The notes under the pieces are model-generated. The model worked only from the letters and a program-made list of their open reading frames with translations. It ran no database searches and was not told where the DNA came from. Shown piece by piece: positions 1-8,400 of a stretch of DNA of 14,153 bases. Each line of letters begins with the position of its first letter. Position 1 is the stretch's first letter. Source of the stretch: Coriobacteriales bacterium (GTDB taxonomy: Bacteria; Actinomycetota; Coriobacteriia; Coriobacteriales; UBA8131); NCBI GenBank assembly GCA_031261765.1, contig JAISJA010000079.1, positions 1 through 14,153 on the forward strand. Direction: 5' to 3'. The translations under genes and the position numbers were made by a program.

Positions 1-401
1 ATCTCGCCGGGTCCAAGTGAGCGCTTGAAACCCTGTGCGCCGGTCGCGCAGAACACACAACCCATAGCACAACCTACCTGCGTAGAGAAGCAAACGGTCA
101 AACGGTTCTCTTCTGGAATACCAACGCACTCAACAACGTCGTTGTCCTCAACCTCTATAAGATATTTACGGGATCCGTCAGAGGAAACCTCGCGTTGTAT
201 CAAGCGCGGCAATATGATAGCATACTCGCTTGCTAGCTTTTCTCTAAGTCCCTTCGACAGGTTCGTCATTTCCTCAAAAGAACCCGCTTGGCGGGCATAC
301 AGCCATTCCGCTACCTGGCCAGCCCTGTATGCGGGCTCGCCTAGCTCTTGCAGGCGCGTCTTTAACTGTGACGCGCCATATGTTTTTATGTTCGTTTTCA
401 T
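1..401 (-). CDS. rlmN: 23S rRNA (adenine-2503-C2)-methyltransferase RlmN, 5' part
   Basis: This is the N-terminal 133 residues of a radical-SAM methyltransferase; the 3' part lies outside the window. RlmN methylates C2 of A2503 in 23S rRNA, and in many bacteria also A37 of some tRNAs. The CxxxCxxC radical-SAM motif is visible as CAMGCVFCATG, with cysteines at about residues 111, 115 and 118. It is preceded by the family-typical LTVCFSTQVG, and the N-terminal EEMTNLSKGLREKL segment is also typical. The ATG at 399-401 (read on minus) is the first ATG after an in-frame TGA and gives an N-terminus like other RlmN proteins. No Shine-Dalgarno precedes it; instead a TATAAT-like CATAAT ends only nine bases before the ATG, so a leaderless or very short-leader mRNA is possible. 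The gene is divergent from ddl. Identity is secure. Confidence 0.95.
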   Translation of the reverse strand, partial: MKTNIKTYGASQLKTRLQELGEPAYRAGQVAEWLYARQAGSFEEMTNLSKGLREKLASEYAIILPRLIQREVSSDGSRKYLIEVEDNDVVECVGIPEENRLTVCFSTQVGCAMGCVFCATGAQGFKRSLGPGE

Positions 402-527
402 GCTACTATTATTATGTCAAAAGACCTCGTCTTGGTTGTATGGGGCCGCACGCGAAAGCCGGCCGTGCGCAATGACACTCATAAGCCGCACCTCGTTTTG
501 TGTGTGCCGCAATAGAAAGGATGCCAG

Positions 528-1514
528 TTGACCACAAACATAAAACCGCTTAGGGTCGCCCTTTTGTGCGGAGGAAAGAGCAGCGAGCGCGATATATCAC
601 TTGCCGGGGCGGCTAACGTCCGCGGCATATTAGAGTCCAGCGGACATACGGTCATAGTCATAGACACTGCCGACAAGGACTTCATCAAGCAGATCGCAGA
701 CACAAACGCGGACGTCGCGTTTGTCTTGCTCCATGGCCGCGGCGGCGAGGATGGCACGGTACAGGGCCTGTTGGAGCTTATGGGCATACCGTATACCGGA
801 AGCGGCGTGCTGGCAAGCGCCACGGCGATGGACAAACAACGTAGCAAGATAGTATACGAGCATGCTAGCCTAAAAACACCAAGAAGCGTTTGTTTCTCAA
901 AAGACACGTGCGCTGGGGGATTGCTTGATGAAAAAGGCAAGCAATATGATATGGACGACCTGGTTCGTCACATAGGCCTGCCATGCGTCGTGAAGCCCGC
1001 GTGTGACGGATCTTCCGTTGGCGTGTCCATAGTGCAGGAAGAAGAAAACCTTGAACCCGCTATAACAGCGGCTTTTGGCGTATGTGAGCGACTGCTTATA
1101 GAAACGTATATAGACGGCACAGAGGTAACGGTGCCTGTCTTAGGTACGAAAGAGCCAATGGCGCTGTCGGTAATAGAGGTGGTTCCGAAAAACGAATTCT
1201 ACGACTTCGAGTCCAAATACAGCGACGGAGGCTGTGAACATATAATACCAGCGCGCATTACAGACGAACAGACACAAGCGTGTAAGGATGTCGCCATTGC
1301 CGCACATATGGCCTTAGGCTGCAGCGGCATGTCACGCACGGACATGATCTTAGACAAAGACGGCACTCCGTGGGTCATAGAGACGAACACCATACCCGGC
1401 ATGACCGACAAATCGTTGCTTCCGCATGACGCGCAGCATGACAATATATCAACAAGCGAGCTTTATAACATGCTAATATCATATGCGATAGAGGAGCACT
1501 CATGTACGACATAG
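528..1514 (+). CDS. ddl: D-alanine--D-alanine ligase
   Basis: ATP-grasp ligase that joins two D-alanines for the peptidoglycan stem peptide in the cytoplasm. Visible features, in order, are the N-terminal GGKSSERDISL (about residues 15-25), LHGRGGEDGTVQG (68-80) at the first D-Ala site, the ATP-grasp segment around VVKPACDGSSVGVS (154-167), FYDFESKY (224-231), whose final Tyr is the residue that marks D-Ala:D-Ala rather than D-Ala:D-Lac ligases, and the metal-binding RTDMI and IETNTIPGMT (284-293). The length of 328 aa is normal. The start is TTG at 528, with the Shine-Dalgarno GAAAGGA at 515-521; the nearby ATG at 521 is out of frame. It ends in TAG, backed by a second in-frame stop two codons later. 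The last 13 bases overlap the next gene, so the two are probably translationally coupled. Confidence 0.95.
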   Translation: MTTNIKPLRVALLCGGKSSERDISLAGAANVRGILESSGHTVIVIDTADKDFIKQIADTNADVAFVLLHGRGGEDGTVQGLLELMGIPYTGSGVLASATAMDKQRSKIVYEHASLKTPRSVCFSKDTCAGGLLDEKGKQYDMDDLVRHIGLPCVVKPACDGSSVGVSIVQEEENLEPAITAAFGVCERLLIETYIDGTEVTVPVLGTKEPMALSVIEVVPKNEFYDFESKYSDGGCEHIIPARITDEQTQACKDVAIAAHMALGCSGMSRTDMILDKDGTPWVIETNTIPGMTDKSLLPHDAQHDNISTSELYNMLISYAIEEHSCTT

Positions 1515-2389
1515 CGATAATAGGTGCGGGCCCCGCGGGGCTTTCCGCGGCGATAACGGCGCGAGCGCGGGACAAAGACGTCATAATCATATCCAACAGA
1601 CCACAAGAAAGCCCACTTGCGAAGTCAAAGCTCATAAATAACTATCCGGGGCTGCCAGGTATAAGCGGCGTTGGCTTGTTAGAAAACATGTTAAAACACG
1701 CAAACGAACTTGGTGTTAACTTCAAGCCAGCACGTGTCATAAGCGTCCTGCCTGTGTCTGAAGGTGACGCGACGACGTTCTCTATTACGACAAGTGACGA
1801 TTTCGTAGACGCTAAAAGCGTCATTTTGGCGTTTGGCGCGCAAACGGGCGGTAAGCCTTACCCTGGCGAACAAGAGTACCTTGGTCGCGGCGTGAGTTAT
1901 TGCGCAACGTGCGACGGCATGTTGTATCGCAACGCCACGGTGTGCGTTGCCGGCCTTAGTACCGAGGCCGTTAGCGAGGCGAATTTCCTAGCCGGTCTTG
2001 GGGCCACGGTGCACTTCATATCCAAAGCCCCGGCAAAGGACCTTGACACACAAGACGCCGCGAATACCATATATGCGCACACGGGCGTCATATCGTCAAT
2101 AGACGGCGACGCGCTTGGCGTTACCGGTGTTACGTTAAAAGAAGGGGATAAAGACGCACATATAAATTGCACGGGCGTGTTCGTGCTGCGCCCGTCGGTC
2201 GCGCCCAATGCCCTTCTGGCGACACTTCAGGTAAAAGACGGGTTCGTTAACGTTGACGCGCATATGCGCACGAACGTTCCCGGAGTGTTCGCCGCCGGCG
2301 ATTGCACGGGTGCGCCTTTACAGGTAGCTAAAGCCGTTGGCGAAGGCCAGGTAGCGTGTTTCGCCGCCGTAGATTATCTAGCGGGATAA
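1502..2389 (+). CDS. Thioredoxin-reductase-like FAD oxidoreductase with degenerate NADPH site
   Basis: A 295-aa flavoprotein of the low-molecular-weight thioredoxin reductase family. It has the N-terminal FAD motif IIGAGPAGLSAA (residues 6-17), the redox pair CATC (134-137), and the C-terminal FAD motif NVPGVFAAGDCTG (258-270). The NADPH domain is atypical. Where the family has a GGGxSAxEEA fingerprint this protein reads CVAGLSTEAVSEA (148-160), and where the HRR triad for the NADPH 2'-phosphate is expected it reads HFISKAP (171-177). It may therefore use another electron donor, such as ferredoxin or reduced flavin as in clostridial relatives, or act on a substrate other than thioredoxin; this part is inference. 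The start ATG has a good Shine-Dalgarno (GAGGAG at 1491-1496) inside ddl. Fourteen of its 17 isoleucines are ATA codons. Confidence 0.85.
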   Translation: MYDIAIIGAGPAGLSAAITARARDKDVIIISNRPQESPLAKSKLINNYPGLPGISGVGLLENMLKHANELGVNFKPARVISVLPVSEGDATTFSITTSDDFVDAKSVILAFGAQTGGKPYPGEQEYLGRGVSYCATCDGMLYRNATVCVAGLSTEAVSEANFLAGLGATVHFISKAPAKDLDTQDAANTIYAHTGVISSIDGDALGVTGVTLKEGDKDAHINCTGVFVLRPSVAPNALLATLQVKDGFVNVDAHMRTNVPGVFAAGDCTGAPLQVAKAVGEGQVACFAAVDYLAG

Positions 2390-2463
2390 ACACTTCAACA
2401 TAAGCTCCGGGCTTTTAAAAGAAGCCTCTCGTAACGGCCATGCCGCAACCTGCGCCGATATGG

Positions 2464-2469
2464 GATAAT
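2464..2469 (+). promoter_or_regulatory. Candidate -10 element for the SRP RNA gene
   Basis: GATAAT, preceded by TGG, lies seven bases before the point where the SRP RNA stem begins (about 2476-2477). That is the distance expected between a sigma-70 type -10 and the transcription start. No good -35 hexamer is visible at 16-18 bp upstream, so the call rests on position. Confidence 0.4.
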
Positions 2470-2475
2470 AAGGTT

Positions 2476-2562
2476 AGCTCAGGCGGCGCCATACCCCGAA
2501 CCTGGTCAGGTCTTGACGGAAGCAGCCATAAGGGGTCACTGGCGAGCGCCTGGGTCATTTTT
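2476..2562 (+). ncRNA. ffs: Small bacterial signal recognition particle RNA (4.5S type)
   Basis: This is the RNA core of the signal recognition particle, which binds Ffh and brings ribosomes making membrane or secreted proteins to FtsY. The Ffh-binding core is recognisable: CTGGTCAGG on the 5' side (2502-2510) and GGAAGCAGCC on the 3' side (2518-2527). Outer helices are visible by eye: CTCAGGCG (2478-2485) pairs with CGCCTGGG (2547-2554), CGCC with GGCG next inward, then ACCCC with GGGGT. The 3' end runs into a short T-tract (2558-2562). The size of about 87 nt fits the small SRP RNA type without an Alu domain. By alignment with the common core, the apical tetraloop is UGAC rather than GGAA. 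It lies between the flavoprotein gene and dedA. Confidence 0.88.
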
Positions 2563-2634
2563 CTAGACTTTGGTTTGGCACCTAAGCTGTCGATAGCCAC
2601 GCTCATTGACGACCCAACCAACGAAAGGTAGTTC

Positions 2635-3288
2635 TTGGACATCATCCAGTTCTTCATAGACCTCTTGCGCGACCCGCGCGGGTTTATCGCCAGTTGGATA
2701 ACCACGCTTGGCCCCATTTGGGTTTACGCTCCGCTGTTCGTAATCATATTCATCGAGACAGGCCTTGTCGTCACGCCGTTTCTGCCCGGAGACTCACTTT
2801 TGTTCACCGCTGGCATTTTCGCCGCGGACGGTGGCGGTTTGAATATATTCGTGTTGTTGGTGCTCATGTACATAGCCGCGGTTTTGGGCAACACGTCTAA
2901 CTATTGGATTGGCCGCAAGATAGGCGGGGCCATAATAAACTCCGGCCGCATAAAGGCGCTTACGCCCGAACGCATAGAGAAGACCCAGAAGATGTTCGAC
3001 AAATATGGTTTTCTAGCCATAGTGCTCACGAGGTTCCTGCCAATCATACGTACGTTTGCCCCGTTCATAGCAGGTTTGGGAGAGATGCATTTTTGGCGCT
3101 TCACGGCGTTCAACGTCATCGGCGGCGTCGCCTGGGTTTCGCTGTTCACGTTACTTGGCTATTTCTTTGGCGGCATTCCGTTCGTGCAAGACAATTTCGA
3201 GCTCGTGATAATAGCCATCATCGTCATAAGTTTCGTGCCTACCATAGTGGGCGTCATAAAAGCCAAGCTTGGTAAAAAGAAAAACTAA
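2635..3288 (+). CDS. DedA-family membrane protein
   Basis: A 217-aa polytopic membrane protein of the DedA (SNARE-associated/VTT) family. Characterised members are linked to recycling of undecaprenyl phosphate or other lipid carriers and to membrane potential homeostasis; the exact role here is not shown. Family marks are an acidic residue in the membrane segment (E41 in IFIETGLVV), PFLPGDSLLFTAG (48-60) with D53, GNTSNYWIGRKIGG (85-98), and TRFLPIIRTFAPFIAG (132-147) with R133, P136 and R139. Several hydrophobic segments follow, and the C-terminus is basic (KLGKKKN). The start is TTG at 2635 with GAAAGG at 2623-2628. If it does flip undecaprenyl phosphate, its place near ddl would fit a cell-wall theme, but that link is inference. 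Confidence 0.9.
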   Translation: MDIIQFFIDLLRDPRGFIASWITTLGPIWVYAPLFVIIFIETGLVVTPFLPGDSLLFTAGIFAADGGGLNIFVLLVLMYIAAVLGNTSNYWIGRKIGGAIINSGRIKALTPERIEKTQKMFDKYGFLAIVLTRFLPIIRTFAPFIAGLGEMHFWRFTAFNVIGGVAWVSLFTLLGYFFGGIPFVQDNFELVIIAIIVISFVPTIVGVIKAKLGKKKN

Positions 3289-3320
3289 ACCAAGCAAAAC
3301 CAAGTCAAACCAAACCAAAC
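3287..3320 (+). repeat. Short degenerate AACCAA-rich repeat
   Basis: Immediately after dedA the DNA consists of imperfect 5- and 10-base units of the type CAAAC/CCAAGC, repeated without G-C pairing potential inside the tract. It is purely composition and repeat based, and I see no regulatory function. The rest of the 122-bp gap before the protease gene holds a Shine-Dalgarno but no convincing terminator. Confidence 0.5.
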
Positions 3321-3410
3321 ATGTAAGTTCTGTGGAAAATACGCCATAAGCCTTCCCGTAGCGCTATCCTTGTACGGTGCGTCTGTCAAACGCTATAAGG
3401 AAAGGCCAAT

Positions 3411-5417
3411 ATGGACCTCAAAAACAAGATCATATACATCGTGTCAGCCGTAACGGTGGTTATAGCGATGACAGCCATGATAATAATATACGCGCTTTTG
3501 CTGCAGCCGCTTCAAGCAGGCGGAACAACGCTTTCTACGAAGAGCCTTGAAGAGGCGACGGAAGCTCCCGTTGTGGCGCAAACAGACGAAGGCCAAACGT
3601 TGTACACACGCCCTGCAGATGGCGAAGAGTATGCTCCCGAGCAAGTCGTTATAACATATGGAGCCAACGAAGACGAGACAGCTCTTTTCACGGCTATCGA
3701 AGCCGCTATAAACGACGCCTCTTCCGGCGCGCAGGGAGGCGCGCAAGTGCAAGCGCTCACACCCAATTCTACCACGCAAAAATCGGCGCTCGTAAGGCTT
3801 CCCCAAGACGTCTCCATAGAAAAAGCTTCTGCTATCATGCTAGCAATACCACAAGTTAGCACTGCGGAGCCAAACCATATAGCCTACGCGACACAAGGTT
3901 ATAGTGTCAATGATCCATATGCCGCAACCACCTATTGGCCTATCGCAGACAATGGACAAGGCAAACAGCATGCTCCTGCCGATACCAGCAGCTTCGTTAG
4001 CACAAACATGCACGACAACGGGTCACAATGGTGGCTTGCAAGTGTTCATGCGTTTGACGCGTGGAACACCGTCAGAACGGATGGCCAGGTGGAAGTAGCC
4101 GTGCTTGACACTGGCGTTCGTGCCACACACTCAGACCTGCAGAATAACATAGACAAAACAAACGCCAAGAGTTTTGTATCAGGCCAAAACGACGCCATAA
4201 ACGATCAAAACGGGCATGGTACGCACGTGGCCGGCATAATAGCCGCCGAAGCAAACAACAATAATATGTTCGCAGGCGTATCGTATAACGCGAAAGTGCT
4301 TCCGATACAAGTACTTGACAAGGACGCCAAAGGATACATAAGCGATATAGCCGCGGGCCTGGACTACGTTACAGGCCTAAAGACAAGCGGAGTGCTTGGA
4401 AACCTTCGCGTTGTGTCCATGAGCCTGGGAGCCGGAGCTGATACAACTTTGCATAACGCCGTGAGAAACGCCACGGACGCAGGATTGTTATGTGTCGCGG
4501 CCGTTGGTAACGACGGCGACTCGCGTCTTGTCTATCCTGGCGCCTACGACGAAAGCGTATGCGTGGGAGCCACGGACTCAACTAACGGAAGGGCCTGGTG
4601 CTGGCAAGAGAACACGATCACCCACACAAAAACGCAGTTCTATTTCAGCAACCATAACCAGTGCGTGGATATCGCGGCGCCCGGCGCCGTCATTTTAAGC
4701 ACGTACAACAACTCTGACAGAGGACTTTGTTGGGACTCCGGGACGTCAATGGCTACTCCCATAGTGGCAGGAACGGCGGCTTTGATGTTCGCAGAGAATC
4801 CTAGCCTGACCGTAAGCCAGGCAAAATCGGTCTTATACGATACCGCGACAGACTTGGGCACGACCGGCAGGGATGACTTCTTTGGGCACGGCCTTGTTAA
4901 CGCCGCCGCGGCCGTTGCCACGCCGGGCGCGTCCATTATAACTTCTATCGTTCCAGGCGACGCCTCTTTAACGGTGGCGTTCAACGCCCCGGCATCAAAC
5001 GGGGCATCTGCAATCAACGGATACAAGATAGAATACAGCGCAGACGCAACTACGTGGACAACGGCCTCGAATACGGTGGCCTCTTCTCCGTATATGATAA
5101 GCGGCCTTGCAAACGGCATACAATATTATGTGCGGATAAGCGCCGGCAACTTAATGGGATACGGGCCTTCAACTACGACGGAGAGCACATATGCGCCGGT
5201 TGCGCCATCCGCCAAGCCCGGTGCGCCCTCCATAGAGTCTGTGTCATGCGGCAACGGGTCCCTTGTGGTGTCATTTGGTGCTCCGCAAACCGGCGAAGGC
5301 ATAGACACTTACAAGATAGAATACAGCGCAGACGCAACTACGTGGACAACGGCCTCGAATACGGTGGCCTCTTCTCCATATACGATATATGGCCTTGCGA
5401 ACGGAACGGCATATTAG
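3411..5417 (+). CDS. Secreted subtilisin-like serine protease (S8), N-terminal part ending at an in-frame TAG
   Basis: This 668-residue product holds the catalytic part of a large surface protease. Residues about 7-35 are a hydrophobic signal or anchor segment after a short basic N-terminus. A propeptide-like region (about 70-165) follows, then the peptidase S8 domain. The triad is visible as D233 in VAVLDTGV, H269 in NGHGTHVAG and S446 in SGTSMATP, with the oxyanion-hole Asn (N367) in AAVGND. One complete FN3 domain (about 506-596) and most of a second (from about 604) come next. The reading frame stops at TAG (5415-5417), in the NGTAYY motif that recurs in most of the FN3 units, where a Tyr codon is expected. 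The same frame stays open to 8435, so the intact gene would be 3411-8435, about 1674 residues. The ATG start has AAGGAAAGG at 3397-3405. The protein as encoded could be secreted and active but would lack the C-terminal anchor. Confidence 0.92.
   Translation: MDLKNKIIYIVSAVTVVIAMTAMIIIYALLLQPLQAGGTTLSTKSLEEATEAPVVAQTDEGQTLYTRPADGEEYAPEQVVITYGANEDETALFTAIEAAINDASSGAQGGAQVQALTPNSTTQKSALVRLPQDVSIEKASAIMLAIPQVSTAEPNHIAYATQGYSVNDPYAATTYWPIADNGQGKQHAPADTSSFVSTNMHDNGSQWWLASVHAFDAWNTVRTDGQVEVAVLDTGVRATHSDLQNNIDKTNAKSFVSGQNDAINDQNGHGTHVAGIIAAEANNNNMFAGVSYNAKVLPIQVLDKDAKGYISDIAAGLDYVTGLKTSGVLGNLRVVSMSLGAGADTTLHNAVRNATDAGLLCVAAVGNDGDSRLVYPGAYDESVCVGATDSTNGRAWCWQENTITHTKTQFYFSNHNQCVDIAAPGAVILSTYNNSDRGLCWDSGTSMATPIVAGTAALMFAENPSLTVSQAKSVLYDTATDLGTTGRDDFFGHGLVNAAAAVATPGASIITSIVPGDASLTVAFNAPASNGASAINGYKIEYSADATTWTTASNTVASSPYMISGLANGIQYYVRISAGNLMGYGPSTTTESTYAPVAPSAKPGAPSIESVSCGNGSLVVSFGAPQTGEGIDTYKIEYSADATTWTTASNTVASSPYTIYGLANGTAY
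5022..5377 (+). repeat. 68-bp identical direct repeat in FN3 units 1 and 2
   Basis: Bases 5022-5089 and 5310-5377 are identical over 68 bp, including all third codon positions, and are spaced by exactly 288 bp (96 codons). Other FN3 units in the array differ widely at the DNA level. This marks a recent duplication or gene conversion between the first two units. Further identity continues beyond a single mismatch in each copy. Confidence 0.9.
5415..5417 (+). other. In-frame amber codon interrupting the protease gene
   Basis: The codon lies in the FN3 motif NGTAY-Y-VR. The equivalent codon is TAC or TAT (Tyr) in the other units, for example TAT TAC at the end of unit 3, so a single C-to-G change explains the TAG. 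No insertion or deletion is involved, and the reading frame on both sides continues the same domain. TAG is used as a normal terminator in this window (ddl, and the glutamate-synthase-like gene), so general reassignment is unlikely. Confidence 0.9.
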
Positions 5418-5423
5418 GTACGG

Positions 5424-8400
5424 GTGTCGGCCCATATCGCAGGCGGTTGGGGAGCGCCGGCAAATAGCGTCGAGACCTATGCTCCGTCCGTTGCGCCGGA
5501 CGCCCCTTCTATAGAGTCGGTGTCGCCCGGCGACTCGTCGCTTGCCGTCTCGTTTATACCTCCCGCACAAGACGGCGGCGCTGCCATTGACGCATATTGT
5601 GTGGAATACAGTACAAACGGGGTTTCGTGGACAAACGCCACGACAAACGCGGCGTCTTCTCCATATACGATATATGGCCTTACAAACGGCACGGCATATT
5701 ACGTTCGCGTATGCGCGCACAACGTAAACGGCAACGGGCCTTATGCAGCGACTGGCGCCGCTACGGCCCCCATCGCCCCGCGCACGGTGCCGTCCTCTCC
5801 TACGATAAACAATGTGGACGTGGGCGATTCATCCCTGGTTGTCTTCTTCTTGGCTCCAATTAAAAGCGGCGGTGCCGTCGTAGACGCCTACGAAGTGGAT
5901 TACAGTCCAGACGGTAGTACGTGGACGACCGCGTCTGACAACGTTGTGTCTTCTCCATATACCATAGATGGTCTTACGAACGGCACGGCATATTACGTTC
6001 GTGCACGCGCGCACAACGCCGTGGGGTGGAGCCAGTATGCCACAAGCTCGGACGCATACATACCGCTTGACGTACCGGGCGCTCCTACCATAAACAACGT
6101 TGTTCCCGGCAATGGCACGCTAACCCTTTATTTCTCATCGCCATCACAAAACGGCGGTGCGGACATTGACAAATACAGGATAGGTTATCGCGCGACAGAC
6201 AACGACACGTGGACATATTGCCAGTCAGAGCTAATGCTATATGGAGCGGTCAATATAACAGACCTGGCGAACGGCACGGCATACTATGTTTGTATCGCCG
6301 CGCACAACGCTAAAGGATATGGGCCTGCGGCCAGCACTAGCTATACGAACAGCGCGTACACTCCGTTAACGGTACCCGATGCGCCGTCTATAGTGTCTGT
6401 CATGCAGCAGGCGGAATCGCTGGTGCTTTGTTTTAACCCACCGGCGTTTAACGGTGGCGCGGACATAGACGCCTATATGGTGGAATACAGCACAGACGCC
6501 GTTACGTGGCAGGCATGCATGGATATCGTTACGCAATCTCCCTATACGCTAAACGGGCCCGTAAGCGGCGCGTCGTATTACGTACGCGTCTTTGCGCACA
6601 ACCAGGCCGGCCTTGGTGCGGCCGCGCAAACCCAATCTGCGTATCAATTGCAGGATTCCGCTCAAACAAACGTTCCAGAGCCGCCGGGAATAACCTCGGT
6701 AGTTCCGGCAGACAACGCCCTTAATGTCTATTTCCAGACCGTCCAGGCAAATGACGCATATAGGATAGAGTACAGCGCGACGGGACGGGACGGTGATTGG
6801 CAGGAAGCCACAGCCAATGCAGTCTCTTCTCCGTACGCCATAGACGGTCTTACGAATGGTACGGCGTATTACGTTCGCGTACGCGCGCACAACCAGTATG
6901 GATGGGGCCAGGCTGCGACGACACAGGAACGCTATGTTCCAAGCACGCGCCCCGATCCGCCTATGGGCATATCGGTTGCTTGTGGCAATTCGCTGCTATC
7001 TGTCATGTTCACCGCGCCTGCGTATGATGGAAATGCCGCTGTCGATAAATACAGGATCGAGTACAGCGTGTCTTTGGATGGTCCTTGGATGTCGTGTGCG
7101 ACCGAGCCCGTGAGCGCCGGCGCGGCCATGAACATACTGAACCTTGCGAACGGTACGCCATACTACATACGCGTGTGTGCGCATAACCTAAACGGTTACG
7201 GCGAATACGCCACCACACAAGACGCGTATACGCCGTCTACGGTACCGGGAGCGCCGATTATTAGTAACGTGCGACCGGGCGATCGGCACATCGCGGTTTC
7301 GTTTTCTGGTGCCGAGCTTAACGGCGGCGCGCAGATAGACGCATATGGTTTGGAATACAGCGTTGCCGACACCAACGAATGGCATATAGCCAGCATCACG
7401 ATAGACCCATCGCAAGGCGAATATGCCATAGACGGCCTTACGAACGGAACTGCATACTACATACGCATGGCTGCCCACAACCAAAACGGGTGGGGCGACA
7501 TAGCCAAGGACAACGTAACGTACACACCGTTCACGGCGCCTACTCCGCCGACCATAACCAAAGTGGTTCCCGGTGATAATTCGCTTATCGTATATTACAC
7601 CGCGCCCGAAAACGACGGCGGAAGCCCCATAGACCACTATGATATCGAGTACGCGGAAGCCAATACGCTGGCGCCTGGGAGCCTTACGGCTTCAGTCGAC
7701 GCCAGTTCTATTGACCATATATCTGCGTCAGACCTTGAGTTCGCGCGCAGGGTGGTAGAAGCCGTCGCACATTCCAATACGGCGCACTCGTTGGCGACAC
7801 CTCTTGGTGCAGACGAACCTATATGGAAAGTCGCCGCGTCTAACATTCCCATAACGGACCGCGAAGGAAGCTATGAGATAACGGGGCTTACAGGCGGAGT
7901 CCCGTATCTTGTGCGGCTTGTCGCGTACAACGAAGGTGGTGCCTTTTCGTATAACAACGCAGACGTTGACGCCGGCAACACGCCTTACGTACCCATAGTT
8001 CCACCGCTTGGCTCTACGCCAAGCCCGCCACTTGGCGAAGGCGAACAGCCCGAAAACCAACCCGCGGACGTAGTGTACGATACAGGCACTTCTTATTATG
8101 CCAACAACAACGATCTTAGAGAATCGGACGACCTTTATGATGACGAGGTTGGATTGTACTATAGCCACATCAAACGGGACTACGACAAATCGTCTGGTGC
8201 CGGTGCAGACAACGATGCCGACGCTACAGGCTCAAATGCGAACAGGCACTTGCCGTATATGGGCAACGGCACAGGTGACATCGATGTTGACGCAATGTTG
8301 TCTGACGCGGGACTTATGGTATATGGCTGGGCTGCAATAGTCATAGCGGCTTCAGTCTTTATCATTGTCGGTATAATCGTAGCGATAAAGGTGCGCTACC

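Larger units (their letters stand above)
4926..7997 (+). repeat. Array of ten fibronectin type III (FN3) domain repeats
   Basis: Ten successive units of about 92-100 codons are recognisable from recurring marks: a start like APSIxSVxPGDxSL, a middle GGAxIDAYxxEYS, and an end GLTNGTAYYVRVxAHNxxGxG, joined by proline-rich linkers such as YxPxxVPG. Approximate unit starts are 4926, 5220, 5499, 5793, 6078, 6378, 6678, 6954, 7248 and 7542. The last unit has an extra stretch of about 55 residues between its central strands. Unit 2 contains the in-frame TAG. FN3 arrays on bacterial enzymes usually act as spacers or binding modules at the cell surface. Confidence 0.85.

Noticed and set aside
447..469. 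CGCACG...CGTGCG inverted repeat between rlmN and ddl
   Set aside because: It is only six base pairs in GC-rich DNA with no supporting promoter position; chance is likely.
25..531. Long plus-strand open frame over the start of the window
   Set aside because: It is antisense to rlmN, whose minus-strand translation shows the radical-SAM motif; the plus-strand product resembles nothing.
3370..3399. TTGTAC and TATAAG 18 bp apart as a promoter for the protease gene
   Set aside because: The -10 would overlap the Shine-Dalgarno and place the start of transcription after it.
5415..5417. General reassignment of TAG to an amino acid
   Set aside because: TAG ends ddl and the glutamate-synthase-like gene at the expected protein lengths, so it works as a stop in this genome.
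8291..8305. Other explanations for the anchor, including LPYMG (encoded about 8250-8264) as a sortase signal
   Set aside because: The Thr of LPxTG is missing and the transmembrane helix starts more than 15 residues later, so a plain C-terminal membrane anchor fits better.
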